The notes below the pieces were generated by a model. The model searched no databases, was not told where the DNA came from, and was given only the letters and a program-made list of their open reading frames with translations. From NCBI GenBank assembly GCA_905480565.1, contig CAJQQW010000129.1:1-15927 (forward strand): a stretch of 15,927 nt of DNA, in the 5' to 3' direction. Every line of letters begins with the position of its first letter. Positions within the stretch are counted from its first letter, which is position 1. Shown piece by piece: positions 8,501 to 13,979 of this stretch. The stretch is from an uncultured Halioglobus sp. GTDB taxonomy: Bacteria; Pseudomonadota; Gammaproteobacteria; Pseudomonadales; Halieaceae. The position numbers and the translations under genes were made by a program.

Positions 8501-9815
8501 CGAGACAGGCGCGCTGGATCGCGATCACTACGCACGTCTGCAAGTCATTCTGGAGCATATGGTAAGGAACGCGCTCGATCATGGCATTGAGTCGCCGGAT
8601 GAGCGGGTCGCCGCAGGCAAGCCTACCGGCGGTCGAATCACCGTTGATGTGCGCAAGTCTGGCGGCGATTATGTTATTCGACTGTCCGATGATGGTCGAG
8701 GCATCGATCCGGACGCGATTCGTCAGTCCGCCTTTGAGAAAGGTCTGGATGCAGAGATCGACATCGATTCTCTCACTGATGAGGAAGCGATACGTCTGAT
8801 ATTCCACAAAGGCTTCTCTACGGCGAACCAGTTGAGTGAGATATCTGGACGTGGTGTCGGCATGGACATCGTCATGAGTGAGCTGCTGCAGATCGGCGGC
8901 GATATTCAAATCCAGTCTGCGCTCGACCTGGGCACTGCCTTCGAGGTGCGTATCCCGAGCAATGTCTCTGTAAACGGCGCATTGCTGGTTGCCGCTGCGG
9001 GTAAATCGTATGCCATTCCGCTTAACGGCATGATTGCGGTTGAACAGGTGCCAGTGGAAGAGTTCTTTGCTGCGGTGGAAGGCCGCGAGACCTTGTCCCT
9101 GTCAGGTGTCGACTGCGAGCCCTCCTATCTGGCAACACTATGCCAAGGTGTGCCGCTGCCGGATCGCAGTGCGTGGAATACCTTTGTGCCTGTGATTATT
9201 GCCGGTTATGACGAGCGCCATATGGCTATCGCCATCGATAACCTGGAGGAGGCGCTGGAGCTTGTCGTGCGCTCCCTGGGTGCGCAGTTCTCTTCCGTGC
9301 CTGGATTGGCAGGTGCGGCAACTACCGCTGAAGGTGAGGCTGTTGTCGCGCTTGACCTCAACCAACTGGTTAAAAGCGCCGGTGACGACAGTACTGCCCC
9401 GGTCGTTGTGAACCAGGTTGAAGCGACCGCGCCTCTAGCGTTGGTGGTTGATGACTCACGGACCCAACGCATGGTAGCGACGAATCAACTGGAGACCGTA
9501 GGTGTTGAGACGATTACGGCCGAGAATGGGTTGGTAGCGATTGATCTGTTGAATGCCGCGCACCGTTTGCCGGATGTCATTCTGCTGGATGTGGAAATGC
9601 CGGTGAAAGACGGTATCGAAACTCTGCGCGAAATTCGTAAATCGAGCCGCTTCGGAGACTTGCCCGTCATTATGGTGACGTCGCGCACAGGCGCGAAACA
9701 CAGGGCGCTGGCCAGTGCGGCCGGTTGCAGTGCGTATATGGGTAAGCCCTTTAATTTCCCGGTGATGATCAAGCAGATCAATGCATTGACGGGGCTGGAA
9801 TTACAACTCTCCTGA
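5571..9815 (+). CDS. chpA: ChpA C-terminal half: CheA-type histidine kinase with receiver
   Basis: This 1414-aa hybrid kinase is the catalytic core of the Pil-Chp system. Residues 1 to about 600 are acidic and probably mostly disordered, with one short hydrophobic, possibly folded island near 350-425. An Hpt domain spans about 605-700 with H653 in SRTLHTIKGIAKGVG. The dimerisation segment begins near 810 (VRITSEKLDHLLNL). The ATPase domain (about 990-1115) shows the N box HMVRNALDHGIESP (H996, N1000, H1004), the G1 box DDGRGI (from D1040) and the G2 box GRGVGMD (from G1093). A CheW-like regulatory domain follows (about 1120-1260). A C-terminal receiver has acidic pair D1294-D1295, phosphoacceptor D1340 and K1392 in GKPF. 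All catalytic boxes look intact. Together with ChpA-N it totals 2224 aa, comparable to the roughly 2470-aa single ChpA of Pseudomonas. Its start is GTG 5571. Confidence 0.88.
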   Translation: MYTEEDLSKLGLSVTGEAEEDNQQKSLNWLLEMDLSEPKETLFTVEGGEFEDADLSAYESEVAARPLVRGNVSGDDIANYVDEEIVISSETQIGDIYVESESTAEDITDSDQDQLMALDYSREREAQRTLNEREVREGADILGLDHEDDIGAKSVTLNRVEPADGLPSKETTSSLSSGVDQDSSDAAGKEVEEIPEISALTEAPVQTQVADPSNDVVANDDGQYAAVQPEDNIVGSVAEGAEDDRYRYLSADDQPETVVHDEPEVFAHELTELCDSDIPESILVTGVALDDVAVESEPDEKDEDDLLEYLAKTSEETVEDDAGVSEKDAIDYHEDLLTLERYAADKAPATTPSLGSAMAAVSLAVAARLEELGLASDTVAAEARLGIDETAINQCYAEGFEPVYAIFTVLPESLIALGEAMLGSLHIRLLHTDSGDVWNDLFTSDFAPGGDAPGMGLPGVDNIDEAALHESASPEDFSNDIFGDDFDEDIVADLALSGTTNTEDIEAAFSHLADSSDTSAELDDVCFLHDEADTRAEADSEQLLAEQEQEQVRIAEEERVQAEQEQIRIAEENSARMEVPLAASENVYPECFIPDYIDFSYSSQSNAEIFSDFLDAFIEEGTLEVEKLENEVHDWEKDMANDALFTAVSRTLHTIKGIAKGVGLQRLGTLVHNFETLLEKMPRPEVVQKHEYFRVVNAWLDALVRGVEQVSNERADIASELPQQSDRADAEVALPLPENSEAKPVKGFSAVAEIVAMSAEANDSAEGRFTIAPEPVSDQTPVTKKSRTSALDKKRDKQLADEGAKVLAAQQSVRITSEKLDHLLNLTSQVQQLGVRASQNTSKGRRSSAELQARLSSVHTHIRKISDRALLNVNAQPGKSAPDMDALEMDQYSELQEAANILREGVEDLSDLVDVLARQNAQVEALLKQQSMVISSISSAIQGARVVPVSRLMPGLRRIVRTVSTDLGKVVSFQVLNETGALDRDHYARLQVILEHMVRNALDHGIESPDERVAAGKPTGGRITVDVRKSGGDYVIRLSDDGRGIDPDAIRQSAFEKGLDAEIDIDSLTDEEAIRLIFHKGFSTANQLSEISGRGVGMDIVMSELLQIGGDIQIQSALDLGTAFEVRIPSNVSVNGALLVAAAGKSYAIPLNGMIAVEQVPVEEFFAAVEGRETLSLSGVDCEPSYLATLCQGVPLPDRSAWNTFVPVIIAGYDERHMAIAIDNLEEALELVVRSLGAQFSSVPGLAGAATTAEGEAVVALDLNQLVKSAGDDSTAPVVVNQVEATAPLALVVDDSRTQRMVATNQLETVGVETITAENGLVAIDLLNAAHRLPDVILLDVEMPVKDGIETLREIRKSSRFGDLPVIMVTSRTGAKHRALASAAGCSAYMGKPFNFPVMIKQINALTGLELQLS
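7218..7285 (+). repeat. in-frame tandem duplication in the charged linker of ChpA-C
   Basis: Bases 7218-7240 and 7263-7285 match at 22 of 23 positions with a period of 45 bases, encoding two copies of EQ(V/I)RIAEE 15 residues apart. The stretch (about residues 544-575) is rich in Glu and Gln, lies just before the Hpt domain and probably forms a charged helix. Copy number may vary between strains. Confidence 0.75.
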
Positions 9816-9825
9816 GGAATGTGTC

Positions 9826-10263
9826 ATGACTCAAGATACGACAACATGGTGCGTGCTTATTCCCTGCTGCACTGAAGAGACCTGGGCGGTACCACAGCAA
9901 TGTCTTGGTGAGATTGTGACAGTGCAGTCGGAATTGGATGCGCCACCCGCGGAACTGGATTGGCGCGGACAATCCGTGCCGGTATTCGATCTCGGTGTTG
10001 CGAGCGGGCCAGCATGGCGGGAGCCGCGTCGAGGCTCCGGGCTGGTTGCCATATTTGTCGGACTCAAGGGCGAGGCCTGCGAGTACTGGGGTATTCCGGT
10101 GCGAGGCAAGGGGCTGCGCATGGTAAGCCTCGCGGAAGAGGATGTGGAAGATACGCCGGTTCCTGAGGGCGTCAATGCGCGAGCGGCCTTCAAGTTCGAA
10201 GGCGAGACCTACCAGGTACCTGATCTGGAGTGTTTCCAGAAACAGGTGGTGGCAAGCCGCTAA
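9826..10263 (+). CDS. chpC: ChpC-like CheW-domain protein
   Basis: This 145-aa protein is a compact CheW-like domain (about residues 8-140) with little else. Its start, CVLIPCCTEETWAVPQQCLGE, gives the first CheW strand pair, and DWRGQSVPVFDLG (45-57) corresponds to the central W-x-G-x-x-V-P-V-x-D segment. In Pseudomonas, ChpC is the second CheW protein of the Pil-Chp system and is thought to link additional receptors to ChpA. Here it follows ChpA-C directly (ten-base gap, GAGGA seven bases before the ATG), whereas in Pseudomonas chpB lies between them. A more general CheW label is safe; ChpC is inferred from position. It is rather divergent and has several cysteines. Confidence 0.75.
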   Translation: MTQDTTTWCVLIPCCTEETWAVPQQCLGEIVTVQSELDAPPAELDWRGQSVPVFDLGVASGPAWREPRRGSGLVAIFVGLKGEACEYWGIPVRGKGLRMVSLAEEDVEDTPVPEGVNARAAFKFEGETYQVPDLECFQKQVVASR

Positions 10264-10290
10264 TTAGGTTAACCAAGGGAGAGTAGGGCC

Positions 10291-10677
10291 TTGCAACTAG
10301 ACGACATTGTAGATTGGATTGATGGCAAATTCGGGGATTCCACACCTCGGGTGACCGCGTCCGACATGGACAGCCTGCAGAAAATTCTTGGTGGCAATGG
10401 CTACCAGAGTTATCTGCAGGACCAGGTCAATCGCCAGATCATAAGGGATTACCTGCTCAACGCGTTGGTCCTGGGTGTAATTTCCGACGAAGACCTTCAG
10501 GTCATGGCGCCCCAGTTGGAGGGCGAAGAGAGTCGGGCGACTATGGCCCTCTATATGCTGATGAGTTCGGTCGAGGATGCTCGGGAGTTGCCGGCTATCA
10601 CTGGGGATATGGTCCAGCTGAAACCGCTGAAACCCGAATCGGCGCCGCCGCCCTACATCGAGCTGGTGAGGAGCTAG
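10291..10677 (+). CDS. unrecognised 128-aa protein, last gene of the Chp operon
   Basis: The frame starts at TTG 10291, with AAGGGAG (10275-10281) upstream, and ends at TAG. It follows chpC after 27 bases on the same strand and so probably belongs to the operon. The product is soluble and mostly helical, without signal peptide or membrane helix. It opens with LDDIVDWIDGKFGDSTPRVT, has a central helical part (about residues 25-95) and a proline-rich tail (LKPLKPESAPPPYIELV). I do not recognise the family. It could be an accessory or effector of the pathway, but nothing in the sequence shows which. The TTG start is uncommon; no in-frame ATG or GTG with a better site lies close upstream. Confidence 0.65.
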   Translation: MQLDDIVDWIDGKFGDSTPRVTASDMDSLQKILGGNGYQSYLQDQVNRQIIRDYLLNALVLGVISDEDLQVMAPQLEGEESRATMALYMLMSSVEDARELPAITGDMVQLKPLKPESAPPPYIELVRS

Positions 10678-10874
10678 AATACCCGTTGGTCATGGCGACA
10701 CCCTTGGCTGATCTGGTAGCTACTGACGTAGCAAGGTGGTTCAGCGATAAAAACAGATTCCAAACACGGTTCAATTAAAAAAATGACATGGAAATGTCGA
10801 AAAACAACAATTTGAGGTGCAGAAAAATAAATTTTGGCAAATTAACCCCATATTTTTTCTAAAAATCAAAAAAC

Positions 10875-10894
10875 GGGCAATATCCGTATTGTCC
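10875..10894. repeat. 8-bp inverted repeat beside an A tract
   Basis: GGGCAATA (10875-10882) pairs with TATTGTCC (10887-10894) across the loop TCCG. As + strand RNA it has one G-U pair; as - strand RNA it has one A-C mismatch but is followed by G, six T, GA and five T, a terminator-like tail. Its right arm covers the -35 element of the adjacent candidate promoter, so it may instead be an operator. Confidence 0.5.
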
Positions 10895-10917
10895 GCAGCC
10901 TGTTCCACGCCTATAAC
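10889..10917 (+). promoter_or_regulatory. candidate sigma70 promoter for the orphan gene
   Basis: TTGTCC (10889-10894) and TATAAC (10912-10917) are spaced by exactly 17 bases and match 4 and 5 of 6 consensus positions. The A-tract-rich DNA upstream could act as an UP element. Initiation would lie near 10924, about 115 bases before the preferred start of the following gene. Confidence 0.45.
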
Positions 10918-11024
10918 TGTTTTGTCAGCGCAATCGCAGTGAATGTGCCGGCTGTAAATGCTCATTGGCCAGTAAGAGCTTAAATCGCCTGACGTGCGGT
11001 GATGCAGAGCAGAGTAGTCAGATT

Positions 11025-11029
11025 GGAGG
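11025..11029 (+). promoter_or_regulatory. ribosome binding site choosing the GTG start of the orphan gene
   Basis: GGAGG lies eight bases before GTG 11038, which favours that codon over GTG 10999 or ATG 11002; neither has a recognisable site upstream. Confidence 0.55.
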
Positions 11030-11037
11030 GAGAGGCA

Positions 11038-11370
11038 GTGATACTAACAATAACGCCGACAGCTGAGACAAACAGCCCGTCATCGCAGGGCACAGAAGTG
11101 TTCGCAGTTATCGCGGGTAAAAAGGTTTACTTGCCGGTGGAGGCGAAATACGTCATGCAGGACCGCCGGGGACTCTGGTTTTACAGTACCCGCAAGCCGC
11201 GCCAGAAAGAGGGCGACTGGACGCCAAACAAGACCAGTATCGCCTGCGCTAATGAGCGTGGCTATGTCCGCGCCCTGAAGACCGAATCCGATCGGGAATG
11301 GCTTGAGACCTGTCAGCGCACCGTGCGCATGGTTCGTGAGGACGGCGCGCGCCGAGCCGCTGAGGACTAG
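11038..11370 (+). CDS. unrecognised small protein of about 110 aa
   Basis: From GTG 11038 the product is 110 aa; starting at GTG 10999 would add 13 residues. The N-terminal 20 residues are Thr/Ser-rich, then comes a strand-rich core (EVFAVIAGKKVYLPVEAKYV) and a basic, aromatic middle (RRGLWFYSTRKPRQKEGDW), ending in a charged helix (about 85-110). There is no signal peptide and no membrane helix. I do not recognise the family; the compact beta pattern with basic residues could suit a ligand- or nucleic-acid-binding fold, but that is a guess. It is flanked by its own candidate promoter and a weak terminator, so it is probably monocistronic and functionally separate from both operons. Confidence 0.6.
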   Translation: MILTITPTAETNSPSSQGTEVFAVIAGKKVYLPVEAKYVMQDRRGLWFYSTRKPRQKEGDWTPNKTSIACANERGYVRALKTESDREWLETCQRTVRMVREDGARRAAED

Positions 11371-11382
11371 ACTCTCCGTCAC

Positions 11383-11401
11383 GCCCGCTGGGCTTTCTTT
11401 T
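11383..11401 (+). terminator. short intrinsic terminator after the orphan gene
   Basis: GCCC (11383-11386) pairs with GGGC (11390-11393) over a three-base loop and is followed directly by TTTCTTTT. The stem is short but GC-only, and the element sits 12 bases after the stop codon. Confidence 0.4.
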
Positions 11402-11460
11402 GGCCCGCTCTCTTGAGTGGACGACTGCTGTCGTCTTTCCGCTTGCCTCCCCCGTGATAC

Positions 11461-11489
11461 TTGAACGCCTCTAAAACATACTGTATGTT
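11461..11489 (+). promoter_or_regulatory. candidate promoter of the acyl-CoA operon with overlapping palindrome
   Basis: TTGAAC (11461-11466) and TATGTT (11484-11489) are spaced by 17 bases, each matching 4 of 6 consensus positions. A perfect palindrome, AACATAC-T-GTATGTT (11475-11489), covers the -10 region. An inverted repeat of this size over a -10 box is the usual layout of a site for a TetR- or GntR-type repressor, families that often control acyl-CoA genes. No regulator gene is in view, and the site does not match the LexA or PsrA consensus. Confidence 0.4.
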
Positions 11490-11609
11490 CGAATCCGACT
11501 CGCGGGCCGGTGCCTGTGCGAGTCCATCCAGGAAGTCATAGTCCGGTCCGTCGACAGCAACAGGATGAGCCGACAAGGCCGCGTTCAAACTAGTATGTGA
11601 GGTAATCCC

Positions 11610-12791
11610 GTGAGTGATCTCGAACAGTTTCGCCAGGAGGTAAGTGCCTGGCTGGAGCAGAATTGCCCCGAATCAATGCGTATGCCAATGTCCAGCTTTG
11701 AGGATATTTTCCCCGGTGGACGCAACCCCGAAATGTCGGACCCTGACCAGAAGGTATGGTGCGACCGCATGGCGGAGAGGGGCTGGACAGTGCCTCACTG
11801 GCCAAAAGAATACGGTGGTGGTGGCCTGCAAAAGGCTGAAATAAATGTTTTGCGAGAGGAGATGTCGCGCATCGGCGCACGGCCGGCACTTACCAGTTTC
11901 GGTATTTCGATGCTTGGGCCAGCTCTGCTGGAGTTTGGCAATGAAGAGCAGAAGCGTGAGCATCTACCCAGGATCGTGCGTGGTGAGGTGCGCTGGTGTC
12001 AGGGATATTCGGAACCCAATGCGGGTTCTGACCTTGCCAGCCTGGCTACCGCGGCAGAAGACAAGGGTGACCACTACCTGATTAATGGCCAGAAAATATG
12101 GACATCCTACGCCGACAAATGTGACTGGATATTCTGTCTGGTACGCACTGACAACAGCGGCAGCAAGCATGAGGGTATCAGCTTTGTGTTGTTTGATATG
12201 GATCAGCCCGGGGTAACCGCTCGTCCAATAAAATTGATTAGTGGCAGCTCTCCGTTTTGTGAGACATTTTTCGACAATGCCGTCGCTGACAAAAGCAACC
12301 TTGTGGGTGAGGAGGGCAAGGGCTGGACAATTGCCAAGTATCTGCTGACTCACGAGCGTGAAATGATTTCAGGCTTCGGCTCTGCGCCGAAAATATCGGT
12401 AGCTGATATGGCCCTGGAGGCGATCGGCGCGGATGCCTCGGGCTGTCTGGCGAATTCGGTTTTGCGGCAGAACATTGCACAGTACCAGCTCGATACGATG
12501 GTATTCGGCGCCACCATGGCGCGAGTGGGTGATGAGGCAAAAGCGGGCGGCGGACTGGGGCCGGCCTCTTCTATTTTCAAGTACTACGGTACTGAGCTGA
12601 ATAAACGCCGCAACGAGCTCAATCTCGCCGTTTTGGGCGAATCCGCTTTGGGTTGGGAGGGGGAAGCCTACTCTGAAGGTCGAGTCAGCCGCGACTGGTT
12701 GCGCTCGAAAGGCAACTCTATCGAGGGCGGCACGTCCGAGATCCAACTGAATATTATAGCCAAGCGCGTGCTTGGTCTGCCTGACGCATAG
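11610..12791 (+). CDS. acyl-CoA dehydrogenase subunit with catalytic glutamate in the IVD position
   Basis: This 393-aa protein shows the acyl-CoA dehydrogenase motifs CQGYSEPNAGSDLAS (130-144) and NGQKIWTSYA (159-168) and the C-terminal SIEGGTSEIQLNIIAKRVLG (370-389). These enzymes oxidise acyl-CoA to 2-enoyl-CoA with FAD and electron-transfer flavoprotein. At the medium-chain-enzyme catalytic position (the E of Y-E-G-T) there is glycine (I-E-G-G-T). Glutamate E249 in THERE lies where isovaleryl- and long-chain enzymes carry their base. The usual R-x-Q-F-G and Q-x-x-G-G-x-G FAD motifs are not visible in the C-terminal half. This suggests a heteromer with the next gene product, as described for mycobacterial FadE28/FadE29-type pairs. 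Start GTG 11610 has GAGGT six bases upstream. Substrate unknown. Confidence 0.88.
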   Translation: MSDLEQFRQEVSAWLEQNCPESMRMPMSSFEDIFPGGRNPEMSDPDQKVWCDRMAERGWTVPHWPKEYGGGGLQKAEINVLREEMSRIGARPALTSFGISMLGPALLEFGNEEQKREHLPRIVRGEVRWCQGYSEPNAGSDLASLATAAEDKGDHYLINGQKIWTSYADKCDWIFCLVRTDNSGSKHEGISFVLFDMDQPGVTARPIKLISGSSPFCETFFDNAVADKSNLVGEEGKGWTIAKYLLTHEREMISGFGSAPKISVADMALEAIGADASGCLANSVLRQNIAQYQLDTMVFGATMARVGDEAKAGGGLGPASSIFKYYGTELNKRRNELNLAVLGESALGWEGEAYSEGRVSRDWLRSKGNSIEGGTSEIQLNIIAKRVLGLPDA

Positions 12792-12810
12792 TTGAGATAG
12801 GAATAATTCG

Positions 12811-13950
12811 ATGGCATTGGTACTTAACGAAGAGCAAGTGATGCTGCGCGACGCGGCAGCGGGTTTCCTGGCCGAGAAGGCTACTATTTCACACTTGCGG
12901 GATCTGCGCGATTCCGGCGACGAGCGTGGCTTTGATGCTGAGGTGTGGCGGGAAATGATCGAGATGGGCTGGGCGGGTATCGCTATCCCGGAGGCCTTTG
13001 GAGGCTTGGGATATGGCTACACCGGGTTAGGCCTGGTACTGGAGCAGGCCGGCCGAAACCTCAGCGCCAGCCCACTGCAGTCCAGTGTGCTGGTGGCCGC
13101 TACGGTGATCGGTGAATTGGCTAGCGCCAGTCAGAAGGAGGCACTACTGCCTGCCATCGCTGCGGGGGAAACGCTAGTATCCCTGGCTTTGCAGGAGGCA
13201 CCGCACCATGCACCGTTGCAGTGTGCCATGTCCGCGTCAAAGACGGGCGATCACTTCATTCTCGGTGGAACGAAGTTGCTGGTTATGGACGCGCCTGCCG
13301 CCGACGCCTTTATCGTCCTGGCTCGCACCTCTGGTGCGCCGGGTGATGATGAGGGTCTCAGCGCTTTCCTGCTGCAGGCAGAAACAGAGGGCTTAACAGT
13401 TGAGCCCGGTAAAATGGTGGATTCTCGTGCCTACGGCACCCTGAACCTGACGGATGTGAAGGTGTCGGAGGATCAGCTGCTGGGAGAGATCGGTCAGGCC
13501 AGCAAGGGTCTCGGTCACGCCCTTGATATTATCAATATAGGCCTGGCCTCGGAGTTGTTGGGGCTGTCTGCCGAGGCATTTGAGCGAACTGCGGAGTACC
13601 TGAAAGAGCGCAAGCAGTTCGGTCGCGTCATTGGCTCGTTTCAAGGGTTGGCCCATCGCGCCGCAGAATTGTTTGCCGAGCTTGAGTTGGCGCGCTCTAT
13701 TGTCCTGCAGGCACTGCAAAAGATAGATGAGGGTGAGCCAGACCTTGCTCTTTATGCCAGTGCGGCCAAGGCCAAGCTGTGTGAGGTGGCGCAGCGTGCG
13801 ACGAACGAAGCGATACAGATGCATGGCGGTATAGGTATGACGGACGAGTACGAGATCGGATTTTTTATCAAGCGCGCCCGCGTTGTACAGCACCTGTTTG
13901 GCGACTATAACTACCATTTGGATCGCTTTGCCCGCCAGAGCGGTTTCTGA
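12811..13950 (+). CDS. acyl-CoA dehydrogenase-like partner subunit lacking the catalytic glutamate
   Basis: This 379-aa protein has the acyl-CoA dehydrogenase fold: an N-terminal helical domain, a middle strand domain (about 122-235) and a C-terminal helical domain. The FAD-contact motifs RKQFG (267-271) with Q278, and QMHGGIGMT (336-344), are intact. The middle-domain motif normally reading T-E-P-x-A-G-S-D is degraded to QEAPHHAP (128-135). Neither catalytic position holds glutamate: the isovaleryl-type site reads LDIINIG and the C-terminal Y-E-G-T is replaced by HLFGDY. It therefore complements the preceding subunit, which has the base but not these FAD motifs. A 19-base gap with AGGA eight bases before the ATG separates them. 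A structural partner in an alpha2beta2 enzyme is the most economical reading. Confidence 0.88.
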   Translation: MALVLNEEQVMLRDAAAGFLAEKATISHLRDLRDSGDERGFDAEVWREMIEMGWAGIAIPEAFGGLGYGYTGLGLVLEQAGRNLSASPLQSSVLVAATVIGELASASQKEALLPAIAAGETLVSLALQEAPHHAPLQCAMSASKTGDHFILGGTKLLVMDAPAADAFIVLARTSGAPGDDEGLSAFLLQAETEGLTVEPGKMVDSRAYGTLNLTDVKVSEDQLLGEIGQASKGLGHALDIINIGLASELLGLSAEAFERTAEYLKERKQFGRVIGSFQGLAHRAAELFAELELARSIVLQALQKIDEGEPDLALYASAAKAKLCEVAQRATNEAIQMHGGIGMTDEYEIGFFIKRARVVQHLFGDYNYHLDRFARQSGF

Positions 13951-13979
13951 GAGGCTTGTCTCACGGAGTTCCGCGATTC

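Larger units (their letters stand above)
10678..10998. other. AT-rich intergenic region between the Chp operon and the orphan gene
   Basis: No protein gene is evident in these 321 bases. From left to right they hold an imperfect hairpin (CACCCTTG 10699-10706 with CAAGGTG 10732-10738, inner CTAC 10720-10723 with GTAG 10728-10731) without a T tract; A/T-rich DNA from about 10745 to 10875; a small hairpin (GACAT 10785-10789 with ATGTC 10794-10798) preceded by seven A residues; and a larger inverted repeat overlapping a candidate promoter, listed separately. Termination of the Chp operon is therefore unclear and may be Rho-dependent. Confidence 0.6.

Noticed and set aside
8208..8909. 233-codon - strand frame over the ChpA-C ATPase domain
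   Set aside because: It is antisense to the intact kinase boxes and has no domain of its own.
10771..10965. 64-codon - strand frame in the AT-rich spacer
   Set aside because: The product has low-complexity and cysteine-rich composition, no ribosome binding site was seen, and terminator-like hairpins fall inside it.
11475..11495. LexA (SOS) box
   Set aside because: CTGT at 11481-11484 is not followed by ACAG at the required spacing; the symmetry is centred on 11482 instead.
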